DNA from: Sthenelais limicola | Lineage: Eukaryota > Annelida > Polychaeta > Phyllodocida > Sigalionidae | Direction of reading: 5' to 3' | NCBI GenBank assembly: GCA_942159475.1 | Contig: OW804095.1 | Span: forward strand, 146,424,314-146,488,313 | DNA length: 64,000 bases | Part shown: piece after piece, positions 53,995-64,000 of the stretch | Layout of the letters: the number at the start of each line of letters is the position of its first letter | How positions within the stretch are numbered: position 1 is the stretch's first letter | Translations under genes and position numbers: made by a program | The notes under the pieces: generated by a model | Seen by the model: the letters and a program-made list of their open reading frames with translations, nothing else | What the model was told of the DNA's origin: nothing | Databases searched by the model: none

Positions 53995-54384
53995 TCATTT
54001 CGACCACAACTCATCAAACAAAACAGAATATCTAAACCACTTGGACATCACAGTAAATAAGCATTGTTGAGTATACATGAAATAAAAAGAAACAGTCATG
54101 GCAATGTATGCTAGCTGTGGGTTTGACGGATTTTTGGTGTGGGTCTGTTGAGTGATGCTACTGTTGTGATTTAAGGAAATCAGAGAAAGATTCGGTGTTA
54201 GAGGAATCGTGTGGTGGGCAGGAATAGTCTGCGATGTAGAGGTTTGCTGGAGAGGTGTAGGATGATATACATTATCAGTGGGGTACTGAACTCCATCTAG
54301 GAGAGCGCTGACCGTAGATGGAGGTGTTACAATGACGGGCACTGGTGCAGTTGGTCCCGTCGACGTCACCGGCAGAGCGGCGGC
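53995..54384 (-). CDS. Possible terminal exon of a Pro/Thr/Ser-rich protein
   Basis: It opens after acceptor TTTATGCTCCTGCCAG and reads AAALPVTSTGPTAPVPVIVT, a Pro/Ser/Thr-rich stretch, then PQLAYIAMTVSFYFMYTQ and a stop at 53995: 130 residues with no internal stop. AATAAA signals lie downstream on the minus strand at about 53955 and 53892. The composition is unlike the surrounding noncoding DNA, but no domain is recognised. A 22-nt block at about 54540 between a good acceptor (TGTATTTACAG) and a donor (GTAAGTATG) does not splice into it without a stop. Confidence 0.4.
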   Translation of the reverse strand, partial: AAALPVTSTGPTAPVPVIVTPPSTVSALLDGVQYPTDNVYHPTPLQQTSTSQTIPAHHTIPLTPNLSLISLNHNSSITQQTHTKNPSNPQLAYIAMTVSFYFMYTQQCLFTVMSKWFRYSVLFDELWSK

Positions 54385-55246
54385 CTGGCAGGAGCATAAA
54401 TCATGTAGTGGGAAAACACATTGGAAGAAAACATGAAAAAGTGTTCAGAATAAATGTCGGCTAAAGGATAAATATGCACAAAAAAGCTTCTCCATACCTT
54501 TTCCTACTAATCATACTTACCCTTAGCCTCTATAACAGTGGCCTGTAAATACAGGCAATAACTATTTAAAACTCCCTGCCCCTGCAGTTCAAACCTGGGG
54601 CAAATTCAGGTAAACAAGCCAAGTCCGCATTGACCTAGATATTACTGCCTCGCTATTACTAACACTATAAATGCGTTATGCTATATGGATGTGTGACAAG
54701 GGTGGGCTACATTACCATGGTTCGTCGCACATGGTATAGAACGCGACAGGCGCGCTTTTGAACAAAGTTTCGCACAAACGCAAACATACAAGCACATACA
54801 CGCGTCAATCTAAGTATATGTACGCGGACTTTTAGCAGTGTACGAAACGCCTGTTGTACATTAAATAGTGTTCATGCTCGATTAAAATATATAATATAAT
54901 ATATATTCATTGTTAAAAAGACTGGCACTTCAACAAAAAACCGTTGTTAGTTATAATGATATTTGCAAGCATTAATTAAAATTGTTACTTAGGATGGATG
55001 TGCCAGGCAACAGTCAGACTACATAACACCGTTCACTTAATACTTACACAGCTATGTGTCCACTGAGGCGAGTATATATCATAAAGACAGCTTACGGACA
55101 GATAAACGGCACTAGCTTGTATCCAGCTTGACGTCGGTATCTGGCTGCTGGCCGATTGTCCAGTCTCTCAATCTGCCATGCACCTCCACTGGCTTTTTTA
55201 AAAATCATGTTTATTCAGGTAATGTTACATCTGTGTAAACACAATT
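54385..55246. other. Non-coding interval upstream of candidate terminal exon
   Basis: No supported exon except the doubtful 22-nt block near 54540. TATAATATAATATATATTC near 54889 is simple sequence. Confidence 0.3.
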
Positions 55247-55481
55247 GGGTCAGATTTTCATAAAATGTACAATTTGTCTTCAGCAATCCTTTCAAATAAC
55301 ACAAATTTAAGACAATAATGATGTTCAAAATTCAGTTTAACACAACCAAAAAGATTGTTTGAATCAAGGCAATACCAAATATAGTCAGATATTCCCAGTT
55401 TTGACCATTTGTCAGTCTAATTTAGCAGAATTTACTAAATATGTAGATCTGCCAATTGTACATTTTCTGAAAATCTGAAAC
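55247..55481 (-). mobile_element. GGGTCAG element, copy 13, with AATT target duplication
   Basis: Ends GGGTCAGATTTTCAT and CTGAAAATCTGAAAC, flanked by AATT on each side. Confidence 0.82.
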
Positions 55482-55499
55482 AATTACGAGGTAAGTGGT

Positions 55500-56310
55500 G
55501 GCTCCCAAGTTCACCATGAAGGTGGTCTACCACTGGGCCCTGAGCCGGAGAGAGAGAGAAAATTAGCTTTTGATACATTAAAGAGATAAACCACTGTCAT
55601 ATGCACTGCTGCAGGCGGGAGTTCAAGGAACTAATGCATGACAAATAAGGAGTGACAATAATCTTTTCAAACTTTGTCTTGAGAAAGAACATGGTTGGGG
55701 GATAACAAAAAGCAAAACAAAATGGATCTCATCATATTTTTTTTTTCATTCTAGAGACCATCAATGTTTAGTATTTAAGTATGTGGGGTAAATGGATATT
55801 TTCTCAGTTCTTCCAAGATTTCAGACAGAGAAATAACATTTTTCAGTTGAAATGACTTCTAAACATGGCCACTATACAGGTTTACCCTCATGCATGAAAG
55901 AACAGCATATCAACATATTTTGAAAGATATTATTTAGCATTGAAAATCTTCAATATTCCTGTTTTTAACTCATCTGGATGCAGATTCAGTTGAATAACTT
56001 TTTCAAAAAGTTGGTGACCCCCATTTTTTATTGCTTGAGAGGGTAAAGGAATATGTTAGTGTTATGTAACATTACGTAACATTGTGTAACCTCATTAACT
56101 ATCAATTATCACCCATTAACTATATTATCTCATTACCAAAATCGCTAATTATACTTAGCTACCCAGTACTGTGCAAGTCTACTTATTCATGCTAAGCCAT
56201 AGGTATTACGTAAGGGCTCCGCCCCCTACTCTATACCCACAACCTGGAGGAAGATATGTACAGATTCTAGTTCATTAAATCAGTTGCTTAGCTCTTCTCA
56301 CGAAGACCAC
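55500..56310. other. Non-coding interval
   Basis: A minus-strand GGGCCCAGTGGTAGACCACC at about 55529-55548 is faintly tRNA-like. Nothing else is supported. Confidence 0.3.
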
Positions 56311-56400
56311 ATGTTTGTTTGTATTCTTCCATCATACCTTAACACTGGTGGAGAACCCGGGCACGTTTGTTTGTATTCTTCCATCATACCTTAACATTAG
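56311..56400 (+). repeat. 52-bp-period direct repeat
   Basis: GTTTGTTTGTATTCTTCCAT with CATACCTTAACA occurs at 56313 and 56365. Confidence 0.8.
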
Positions 56401-56916
56401 ATATATCTATAGCGATTTTAAGGAAAACATTATTTTCAATTATTTTTTTATACTGAAAAAAAAACGACAAAAATTGTCCTTTTCTCATAGACTTCTATAA
56501 TGAACAACCATAAATTTCAGGGCTCCCTGAAATGAAAACTAACCCGGTGACATACTGTTTTTATTGGCTTTTTGAAATCACATAACCTTGTTCTTTCACG
56601 AGGTAAAGTTGTTGGAAAATGTTATTTTCAGTTCTTTTCCCAGTTGAACTGTGGTTTATCTCTTTAAATTGGTATATAATTCAAATTTAGACCCTTAAGT
56701 TACTTATCCTAGGCGGGCCCCAGACCCCACGCCTTATGGGCTGGGATAAGCTGGGTTATAGCATACCACAGTAAAATTCTAAGAAGTATTCAATACTATG
56801 GTAGTATAGGCATATTAAGTATCCCCTTTTCCTGATAAAAGTTGAAAGTATTGGGTTTGTGTGAAATATTTCGATACTATTATAGTATTGGAAAGTAATG
56901 CAAATTCATCCTCTAT

Positions 56917-56967
56917 GCCCCCCCCCCCCCCCCAACCCCAAAAAAGTTTGCCCCCCCCCCCCCCCAA
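56917..56967. repeat. Paired C-homopolymers
   Basis: Runs of about 17 and 16 C separated by AACCCCAAAAAAGTTTG. The proline-rich frame across them is a low-complexity artefact. Confidence 0.85.
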
Positions 56968-57774
56968 TATTGTATCTGTTCTGCCGCCCCTGAAATGTAA
57001 CTGTCAATTTACCCTTCACAGTTCCGGGCTTATTTTGGAACGTATTAATCCATCTGATACTGATTTAGGGTAACCCTTGATATGTAATTAAACTCACTTT
57101 CAGCTCATTCGTTTTGACCGTGCGTGTATGAACTATGGACATAAATATGAACACAGGTTCCCTCTACAGGAGCTCGTGGTAACTATATTAGACCGCTAGT
57201 AGAGGAATAGTACCGCTGTTTCTGGATAGGCGGAGGCACTGTTTTCCTCATTTAGCTCCATTTCCTCATTTCTAGCTTTTTTCTAGTTAGGAATCCTAGG
57301 TGTGTCCAACGTGATCCTTTCAGTATTGGTGCAGTGCCTAAATAACGACAAGCCTTATACTTAGGTTCACTTAGGCCGCTAACTCACTTACCACCAGGAT
57401 TAAAACAGAGAAAATTACCATTCCCTATGTATTTCCTGAATTTAAAAACAATAGGGGAGTTGCATGTCACACTGCGCATGTCTACTGCAGAACACACTGG
57501 GGTGGATTCTTTTAAAATCTGACATACAAATATTTGGGAACATTGTTATCGAAAATTGCAAGAATGTTTTCACCAATAACAGAGATTGTATAAATGATCT
57601 CTGAAAACCAAATGCATGATGGGAAAGATGGAGGCTTGTGTAATGGAAGCATGTATAACCCATGGATATTGACATTAGAACATTGGTGAATATTCCATGC
57701 TGGACATGGCATGTTTTCTATAGATTTTAGACAGTACTATTAGTCCCATAATTCAATGCGAATCAAGGTTCAAA

Positions 57775-57832
57775 ATGGCCGCTATGCACGTCCCCTATTT
57801 CTTCCCACCTTGGACACTACTTGTGACTGCAG
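57775..57832 (+). CDS. Possible first coding exon (uncertain)
   Basis: CAAAATGGCCGC is a good start context. The frame reads MAAMHVPYFFPPWTLLVTA and reaches a donor, CAG/GTAAAAG, after 58 nt. The hydrophobic N-terminus could be a signal peptide. No downstream exon is identified, so this is only a candidate. Confidence 0.25.
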
Positions 57833-59186
57833 GTAAAAGCTGTTCCTAACATTAGGCCACTCTCTTTGACGTTCTTAGCCTAAAGTTAGGAACACTGTCT
57901 TTCTAAGCTTATGCACCTAAACCCATTCCTAACAAAGGAAGCTATGATTTAGACAATCGACCTAACACTTTGGCTAAGTTATGCACATACCCCCCATTCG
58001 TTTGGTATTATCCCGTATAGAGATGCCACCTTGTGTAGTATGCCATCCCAAATCAAGCAATCAGAACAAAATCCCACTTATTTCAGGCCCTAAATCCAAT
58101 AACCCCATCATATATGAGTAACATTATGTAAACCTTTCAGGGTAGATTAACCCTGATCAAAATCAAACTAGACTTCCATTTGTTGATATACTCCCATGCT
58201 TGCAACAAGGTCTACACTGACTAAATCCCAAGAAAAACAGCCCCATATTAGAAACCCTGTAAAATGTGCTAATCTTCATAAAGATCATTCTTTATTTAAA
58301 ACATGTATTTCCAAATAAAGTCCTGTGGCAACCCTCCTGATCTTTTGCCTGAATCTCCTCTAAGATCATATCATTAGTAAGTTAACCAGTCACAGCCCAG
58401 TATGTATTCACTGGTTGGTTGTATTGGTTGCGGGAAGGTTATATGGAAAACCTAGATGGCAGCACGAGTTGACGGTTTGTTAAGTCTAGAATATCCCCAT
58501 ATATATGCTGTCACAAGAAGATTAACTAACAGATCACCGCTTCATAAATCGTGCTTAATTGATTAGATTTCTAATTAGTTATGAATAAAATGGGCCATGA
58601 GAGCATGCTAATTTCGTTAAATAATCATTAATTAATGTTTTTGTATTCCCTTACCAGGTCTTTTATTCATAATAATCCACTTACCTTGGCCAAAATCATG
58701 TAGGTGTATTTCCAATTCTGACGAGCTGAAGTTAAATCTCTGAATGTTGTCTGGATACAAAGTCTGTGCTCTTGCTTTACATATATTTTATATATTGATA
58801 ACAACATGATCCATTCTTTCATGCATTGTATTTGATGAACCATCAATGTATATTGCTCGCATTGCCATTTAAGAAAATCTAGACGTGTACATTATAATTT
58901 TGTACCGATTTGATGAATGAATCTGTCAGCAATACCAAAAGTTAGAATGCTTAATAACACCTACATATAAATGAGCCCCTTTGATATACACCAGATAGCC
59001 AAGTCTATACTAACGTTAAATCCTATTATAGATAATTATATTATAGAAAGCAATAAGATTAACCTTTCTATTTATCATAATCCCAAAATGTTATGCCATT
59101 TAACAATGCTTAAATTGTTGTTAACTGCTTGTTTTTTAAGATGTTACTTTCACCTGTAACTATTCAGAACTACTTATCAATGTAAA
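57833..59186. other. Non-coding interval
   Basis: Repeated GTTAGGAAC/CCTAAC phrases at 57840-57980 suggest a degraded inverted-repeat element. No gene seen. Confidence 0.3.
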
Positions 59187-59388
59187 ACCCTGCACACACA
59201 TAGCCGATTTTCCTCCCGATTGTCCCCCGATTTGGGTCTCCCGATGAATCCTAGGGTTTCATTTCTAGTCCTGGTTGATGTTATTTCAAAAACATAAACC
59301 AGGATTTGAAATGAAATCATAGGATTCATCGGGAGACTCAAATCGGGTGGCAATCGGGGGGCAAATCGGCTGTGTGTGTGCAGGGTCT
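59187..59388. mobile_element. Foldback element, TIR CCCTGCACACACA
   Basis: The first 90 bp (CCCTGCACACACATAGCCGA, CCCGATTTGGG, CTCCCGATGAATCC) are complementary, with few changes, to the last 90 bp ending GTGTGTGTGCAGGG. The spacer is short. No coding capacity. Confidence 0.88.
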
Positions 59389-59659
59389 TAGGAGAATGGT
59401 CGATGGTAACTTGTGTAGGTAACGTCTTTACACTCTGTTTGAATCCTATAGGCAGCGGTACTCCACAGTGGTAACCATTGCCGGCTTTGAAGCGGGTTTT
59501 GATGTTTACTGCCTACAGCACTCGAACAGAGTGTAGGCTAATAGTTTATTATGATACGAGCAAGAGACCAAACTGCTTGGCTTGAGTGGTTTATAGTAGT
59601 CGGTGTCTTTCAGGTTCAATTGGGAAAGGCAAGACCTATTGTAATAAAAGTAATATATA

Positions 59660-59893
59660 GGTCAGATTTTCAGAAAATGTACAATTGGTAACTCTACACA
59701 TTTAGTAAATTCTGCTAAATCAGGCTGCAATTTGACCAATACTAGGTAAACTCGAGTATATTCGGCATTGCATTGATTCTAGCAATCTGTTTGGTTAGGT
59801 TGAACTGTATTTTGAACTTTATTTTCGCCTGAAATTTGAGTTATTTGAGAAGATTGGTGAAGGCGAATTGTACATTTTCTGAAAATCTGACCC
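59660..59893 (+). mobile_element. GGGTCAG element, copy 14
   Basis: Ends (A)GGTCAGATTTTCAG and CTGAAAATCTGACCC; right flank ATAT. Confidence 0.82.
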
Positions 59894-60149
59894 ATATAAT
59901 AATATAAAAGTAATATAAAAATAATATATTGTTCTAAACGAACAATAATTAAACAAATGAATAAATAAATATTGACTCAGTATCACATTTTCTCACCGCA
60001 TTTTATTCCATCTTTTGTGCGAAAATAGGTGCTATGGAAACAATGAAATTTTGGCGTGACGGTTGTACATAATATACATGATGAGAACGCTACATTTATA
60101 GATAACTTACTCCAAGGGCTTGGGACTAAGTTGTTGTTAAGTAGTATAT

Positions 60150-60384
60150 GGGTCGGATTTTCAGAAAATGTACAATTGGCAGATCAAGATATTTTGTAAA
60201 TTCTGCTAAATTGGACTGAAAAATCATCAACACTAGGTATATATGGGTATATTTGGTATTGCCTTGATTCAAACAGTCGGTTTGGTTATGTTGAACTGTA
60301 TTTTGAACCTGATTTTTGTCTTAAATATGCGGTATTTGAGAGAATTGGTGAAGGTGAATTGTACATTTTCTGAAAATCTGACCC
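60150..60384 (+). mobile_element. GGGTCAG relative, copy 15, with ATAT target duplication
   Basis: Ends GGGTCGGATTTTCAG and CTGAAAATCTGACCC between ATAT flanks; the interior is subfamily-2 type. Confidence 0.82.
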
Positions 60385-60733
60385 ATATACCGGGTTTAGT
60401 TGGGGAGCGGGGTGGGGGTGAGTGGTTGGGGTGTTTGGACATGGGTGTACTGTAGGGTTGGTATAGGCGAAGGGTGTTTGACTTGCTGTAAATGGTAGCG
60501 ATGGGTTGCTTTATTGACAACAAATGAATCTTCACAACATCTGAGAGACAATGTTAGGGATTCTGGAAAAAGAAGGGAGAGAATGGCGGAGTATGGGAAA
60601 GAATGGGAGGGATGATAGGAGAGAATGGGGGAGAAAGAATGGGAGGGACAGAATGAGAGAGGGAATGGGGAGGGCAGAGAGATGGAGAGAACTCTGAGAG
60701 TGGATATAGGGGCGTGGAGACGCACGTACATGG

Positions 60734-60953
60734 ATCAAGTCGTCAGAAAATATATACTTGGTAGCTCTACTCCTTTACAAAACTTTGCTGAACTTTGTTA
60801 CACACCGATAAATACCAGATATATCTGACTATATTTGGTATTGCTTGAATTTGTTATAATTATTGAACTGTATTTTAAACATCACTTTGTATTAAATTGG
60901 TACTTCATGAAAGCATTTGTAAAGGTGAATTATATATTTTCTGACCCACATGG
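60734..60953 (+). mobile_element. GGGTCAG relative, diverged copy
   Basis: Landmarks TCGTCAGAAAATATATAC, TTTGGTATTGC, TTGAACTGTATTTTAAAC and the right end TTTTCTGACCCA keep the family order. Confidence 0.55.
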
Positions 60954-60955
60954 AC

Positions 60956-62365
60956 AACGGGGAAGCCAACGAAAACAGGTAGAGGTTTGGTAAAGGGTTT
61001 TCTCGTTAGGTGGCAGCAGGGGACGTGCACAATCTAAGTTTGTTCATACAAATCTATAAAGATGGATACATGGAGTCTATTCATACGTTCCCGTAGAACC
61101 AGAATAACTCACAATGATCACATAGAAAAGAGTATTTCTCTGGTACATACATTTACATATTTCCTTCAGTTTATAAAGTTACATATATATAATTATGGAT
61201 TCTACCACTTGGTTTTCCACAAACAGGCATGGTACTTATTATACAATAATTATGTTGACCAAGATTATTTTCAAAATCAAATGGTTGCTTTTTCAGGGCA
61301 GACTACCAAACACAGGCTGCAAAACGTATCAGAAAATTAAATTAAATTTACCTTAATTAGGAGTGAAATTGATATTGATGTGATTATGTTGTCGGGATAT
61401 TTATACATGAAAATATCCATATGCTTTGAGTATGTTGACTTGAAATCATCACTCCCAGTATATCATACATCTATCTCCGCAAATCATGCTGGTACCAAAC
61501 TCAGCCCACACCAAAAAATATGGATCTATATGCAGGCATACCTGATAATACTTGCACGATGAGAAATTGCTCGGCTCTGAGATTCTGAGAGACATCTTTG
61601 CCCTTTAGTAAATATATCTTGCTATTCGTTTACATTTAGAAAACCTGGCCCAATACGATGACCATAGTACTGTAAGTAGGTAATATCTCAATTACGAAAC
61701 CGTATTCCGTATTTTTTTTGTGAATTAGGTAGCATTTATGTGTATACAAAATAAGTTGTGAGAAGAACATTTTGCATCATATGGTACGTTACGTCTTTCC
61801 CGCCATATTTTGCTGAATCTCTTTCTTTTAACATACGTTTCTATGTCAGAGAGACGGATACGTGTACGTATAGGATAGTTTTGCGGAACCTCCCTATTGG
61901 CTCATTGTATTGGTCAACTTCTAAAGGCATTCATACTAAAAGAAACTGTGACAGTTAATCGTTTGCTTTAGATGTCTTTGAAGTTACCATATAAGTGTTT
62001 TAATTTACTTATAACCGACAGAAAAAAGAAGTTGTCGCAACATCATAAATAACAATATGATGTGTCGTATTTCTCCCTGCGATATATTTTCCAGCCAAGA
62101 GGAATAATAGCTGGGGGAGGGACGTGGGGGAGGGGGATGATGCTGTAAATTGTAGAAGCTAAAAAATAAGGCTAAACGATCAAATCACCGGGAACATTTT
62201 CAACAATTGGAAGGTTGGTTTGACGCATAAAATATCACATTTTTAAGAACATCTACAAAATTGAATAAAACCCTTCTGCATTTTTAGAAAAGAGGAGTTG
62301 AGTAAAAAGCATCATAGGTTTAATCGGTTAACGAGGAAGGTTAGGAAATATAGGTTTAGTCAGTT
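60956..62365. other. Non-coding interval
   Basis: Several short frames (e.g. 61062-61340 +) have no recognised product and no splice signals that support them. Confidence 0.35.
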
Positions 62366-62821
62366 GGGAAATCGTCAGAAAACGCATGCATTTGGAAGCT
62401 CCACATATCTAGCATATGGGTCAGAATTTCAGAAAATGTACAATTCACTTTCACAAAATCTCTGAAATAACCCAGATTTCAGACGAAAATAAAGTTCAAA
62501 ATACAGTTCAACCTAACTAAAAAGTTTGCTAGAATAAATGCAATGCCGAATATACGAAAATTTACCTAGTATTGACCAAATTTCAGCCTAATTCAGTAGA
62601 ATGTACGAAATGCGTACAGCTGCCAATTGTACATTTTCTGAAAATTTGACCCATATTCAGCTTAATTATGGCGGAAAACGATACTAGGTGTATCCCTTGA
62701 CAAATTTATTGGTATAATATCGATTAAAAGAATCTCACCGTTTATGATGAGCTTTATTTTGGATTTAGGCAATTTAGGAATATTGGTGAAAGTGAGTTGT
62801 TCGTTTTCTGACGACTTCACC
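62366..62821 (+). mobile_element. GGGTCAG relative (old copy) hosting a nested insertion
   Basis: Left part GGGAAATCGTCAGAAAACGC to AGCATAT and right part TTCAGCTTAATTATGGCGG to TTTTCTGACGACTTCACC join to a normal subfamily order once the inner element at 62418-62652 is removed. Confidence 0.6.
62418..62652 (-). mobile_element. GGGTCAG element, copy 17, with ATAT target duplication
   Basis: Ends GGGTCAGAATTTCAG and CTGAAAATTTGACCC between ATAT flanks, inserted in an older relative. Confidence 0.85.
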
Positions 62822-63149
62822 TAACTATTGAAAGATACAGATGAAGAATAGGGTGAGATACATATTGGGATAGAGTATACTTTTGAAGGGATAACATTTG
62901 AATAGGGTTTTGGGATAGGATAGGTTTACTAGACCAAGGGCAAATTTGAGGTGAATATATATCATATACATATAAATATACATATGTGTTCTCAAAAATA
63001 AAATAAAATAGATCTCATAATAATGCTTGGTAAATGGAGATTTTAGTGAACGATCGTTATCAATAATAATTGGCCGATACATGGCGGTCGATTATGTGAT
63101 TGGCCTCTGAAATATAACGATTAACATAGTTCAATTATTTGGAAACAAA

Positions 63150-63557
63150 ATTGTGATGTCTTAGATTAAAATGAGCCACAAGTCGGAAAATATGGATTTT
63201 GAGATACCATTATGTTTAAAAAGATTAGAACAAGCAGAGTCCAATGATAGTACAGTGGGGCATTTATTAACTATTTCTATATTTTATATTTGAAATATTT
63301 AGTAATAAAAAAGGCTTGCCATATTTCTGGGTGGACATTTCGAAGTAAAAATGCTGAATACACTCCATAAGATGAACTAAGAAATGCATGGATATATATG
63401 ATACATTATCTTGAAATTTGATACATGTATTCAAGCTACAAGAAGCGTTAAATAAAAAAAAGAAGAAAACATTCCCCCAAATACAACTCGTGAATAAAAC
63501 ACTTTGAGGAATAAAATGTTTGTGACTTGTGACTCATCTTTTTGTTACACATCACAA
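63150..63557 (+). mobile_element. Inverted-repeat element, TIR ATTGTGATGTGT, copy 2
   Basis: Inverted ends ATTGTGATGTCTTAGATT with AAAATGAGCCACAAGTC, and GACTTGTGACTCATCTTTTT with ACACATCACAAT. It is colinear with 51602-52019 (shared GATTTTGAGATAYCATTAT and TCCAATGATAGTA). Confidence 0.78.
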
Positions 63558-63901
63558 TAGTTGTAAGTTTAAAGTCTGAAAGTTGATTACGAAAAAAAGG
63601 GAGTGCCAGTTGCGCTGATGCTTCTCTAGTTCTTCCCTATTTTGTGTGTGTATAGTTACATAGTTTCAGGTCTTTCAGCTGGTCGTATGGGTAGTATACT
63701 ACCTCTATTGTTGAGGAAAGGTTTACCATGTTGTGTCTGATTCAGTCTTTCCAGCTTGGAGCTTCCTTAAATGCTTCCTACTTTAATTAAAATATAATTA
63801 AAGCTCTGGGGAAACCAAAAGGCCGTCGCCGAAAATTGTCTCTCAGAAATGCAGTATCTTAATGCTAGCTAGTGTTGGCTCCAAGACAATACAACGTATA
63901 T

Positions 63902-64000
63902 GGGTGAGATTTTCAGAAAATGTACAATTCACCTTCACCAATCATCTCAAATAACCCACCTTTAAGACAAAAGTGGGCTTCAAAATGCAGTTTAACATAA
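63902..64000 (-). mobile_element. GGGTCAG element, copy 18, cut by window end
   Basis: Starts GGGTGAGATTTTCAG after ATAT and continues in family order to the window edge. Confidence 0.8.

Noticed and set aside
54538..54560. 22-nt microexon between TGTATTTACAG and GTAAGTATG
   Set aside because: It cannot be spliced to the downstream 54384 exon in its open frame without a stop codon.
55529..55560. tRNA-like GGGCCCAGTGGTAGACCACC on the minus strand
   Set aside because: No convincing B box or acceptor stem.
56861..57073. Proline-rich plus frame
   Set aside because: It spans two C-homopolymers and has no other coding sign.

Overview
This is AT-rich, intron-containing animal DNA. Genes are split by GT-AG introns, the longest coding signals are extracellular modules joined by phase-1 introns, and most of the rest is transposon debris, simple repeats and foldback DNA. 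Non-LTR retrotransposon pieces, a DIRS-like fragment, many short inverted-repeat elements and a secreted vWA/EGF family suggest a non-vertebrate metazoan, perhaps a marine lophotrochozoan such as a mollusc. That placement is a guess. I see no bacterial operon, rRNA gene, CRISPR array or prophage.

The main content is a tandem array of three paralogous minus-strand genes (called gene 1, 2 and 3). Each starts with one exon encoding a signal peptide, a conserved RNKR furin-like site and a von Willebrand factor A (vWA) domain. An 87-nt Cys exon and a Cys-rich/EGF-like exon follow. The splice sites I read all join in frame in phase 1. Gene 1 lies at 3.35-1.09 kb and its later exons would be outside the window. 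Gene 2 lies at 14.0-12.0 kb, with a remnant exon at 8.5 kb. Gene 3 lies at 37.2-24.3 kb and is the most complete: in-frame exons add a transmembrane helix with a basic stop-transfer, a proline-rich tail, a short acidic Ser/Tyr exon and possibly a further cytoplasmic exon. I infer a family of type I membrane receptors. The vWA metal site (MIDAS) is degenerate and differs in each paralog. Gene 2 carries a 38-residue internal duplication whose halves resemble gene 1 and gene 3.

The duplication unit includes 5' flank: about 6.0-7.1, 14.2-15.2 and 45.0-45.2 kb are related. Each unit has been expanded differently. Gene 1's flank carries two minisatellites, one a 21-bp array of about 35 units. Gene 3's first intron has grown to 5.6 kb against about 0.4 kb in genes 1 and 2.

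From 15 to 31 kb and from 38 to 64 kb the window is mostly repeats. These include LINE reverse-transcriptase remnants (22.9, 33.3 and 38.1-39.7 kb), a unit with a gag-like reading frame (21.4 kb), a family of about 18 non-autonomous elements with GGGTCAG ends and 4-bp target duplications, three more short inverted-repeat families each seen twice, several large hairpins, and tRNA-like SINE candidates. A few isolated exon-like pieces (26.5, 41.2-41.6, 54.0-54.4, 57.8 kb) may belong to other genes.
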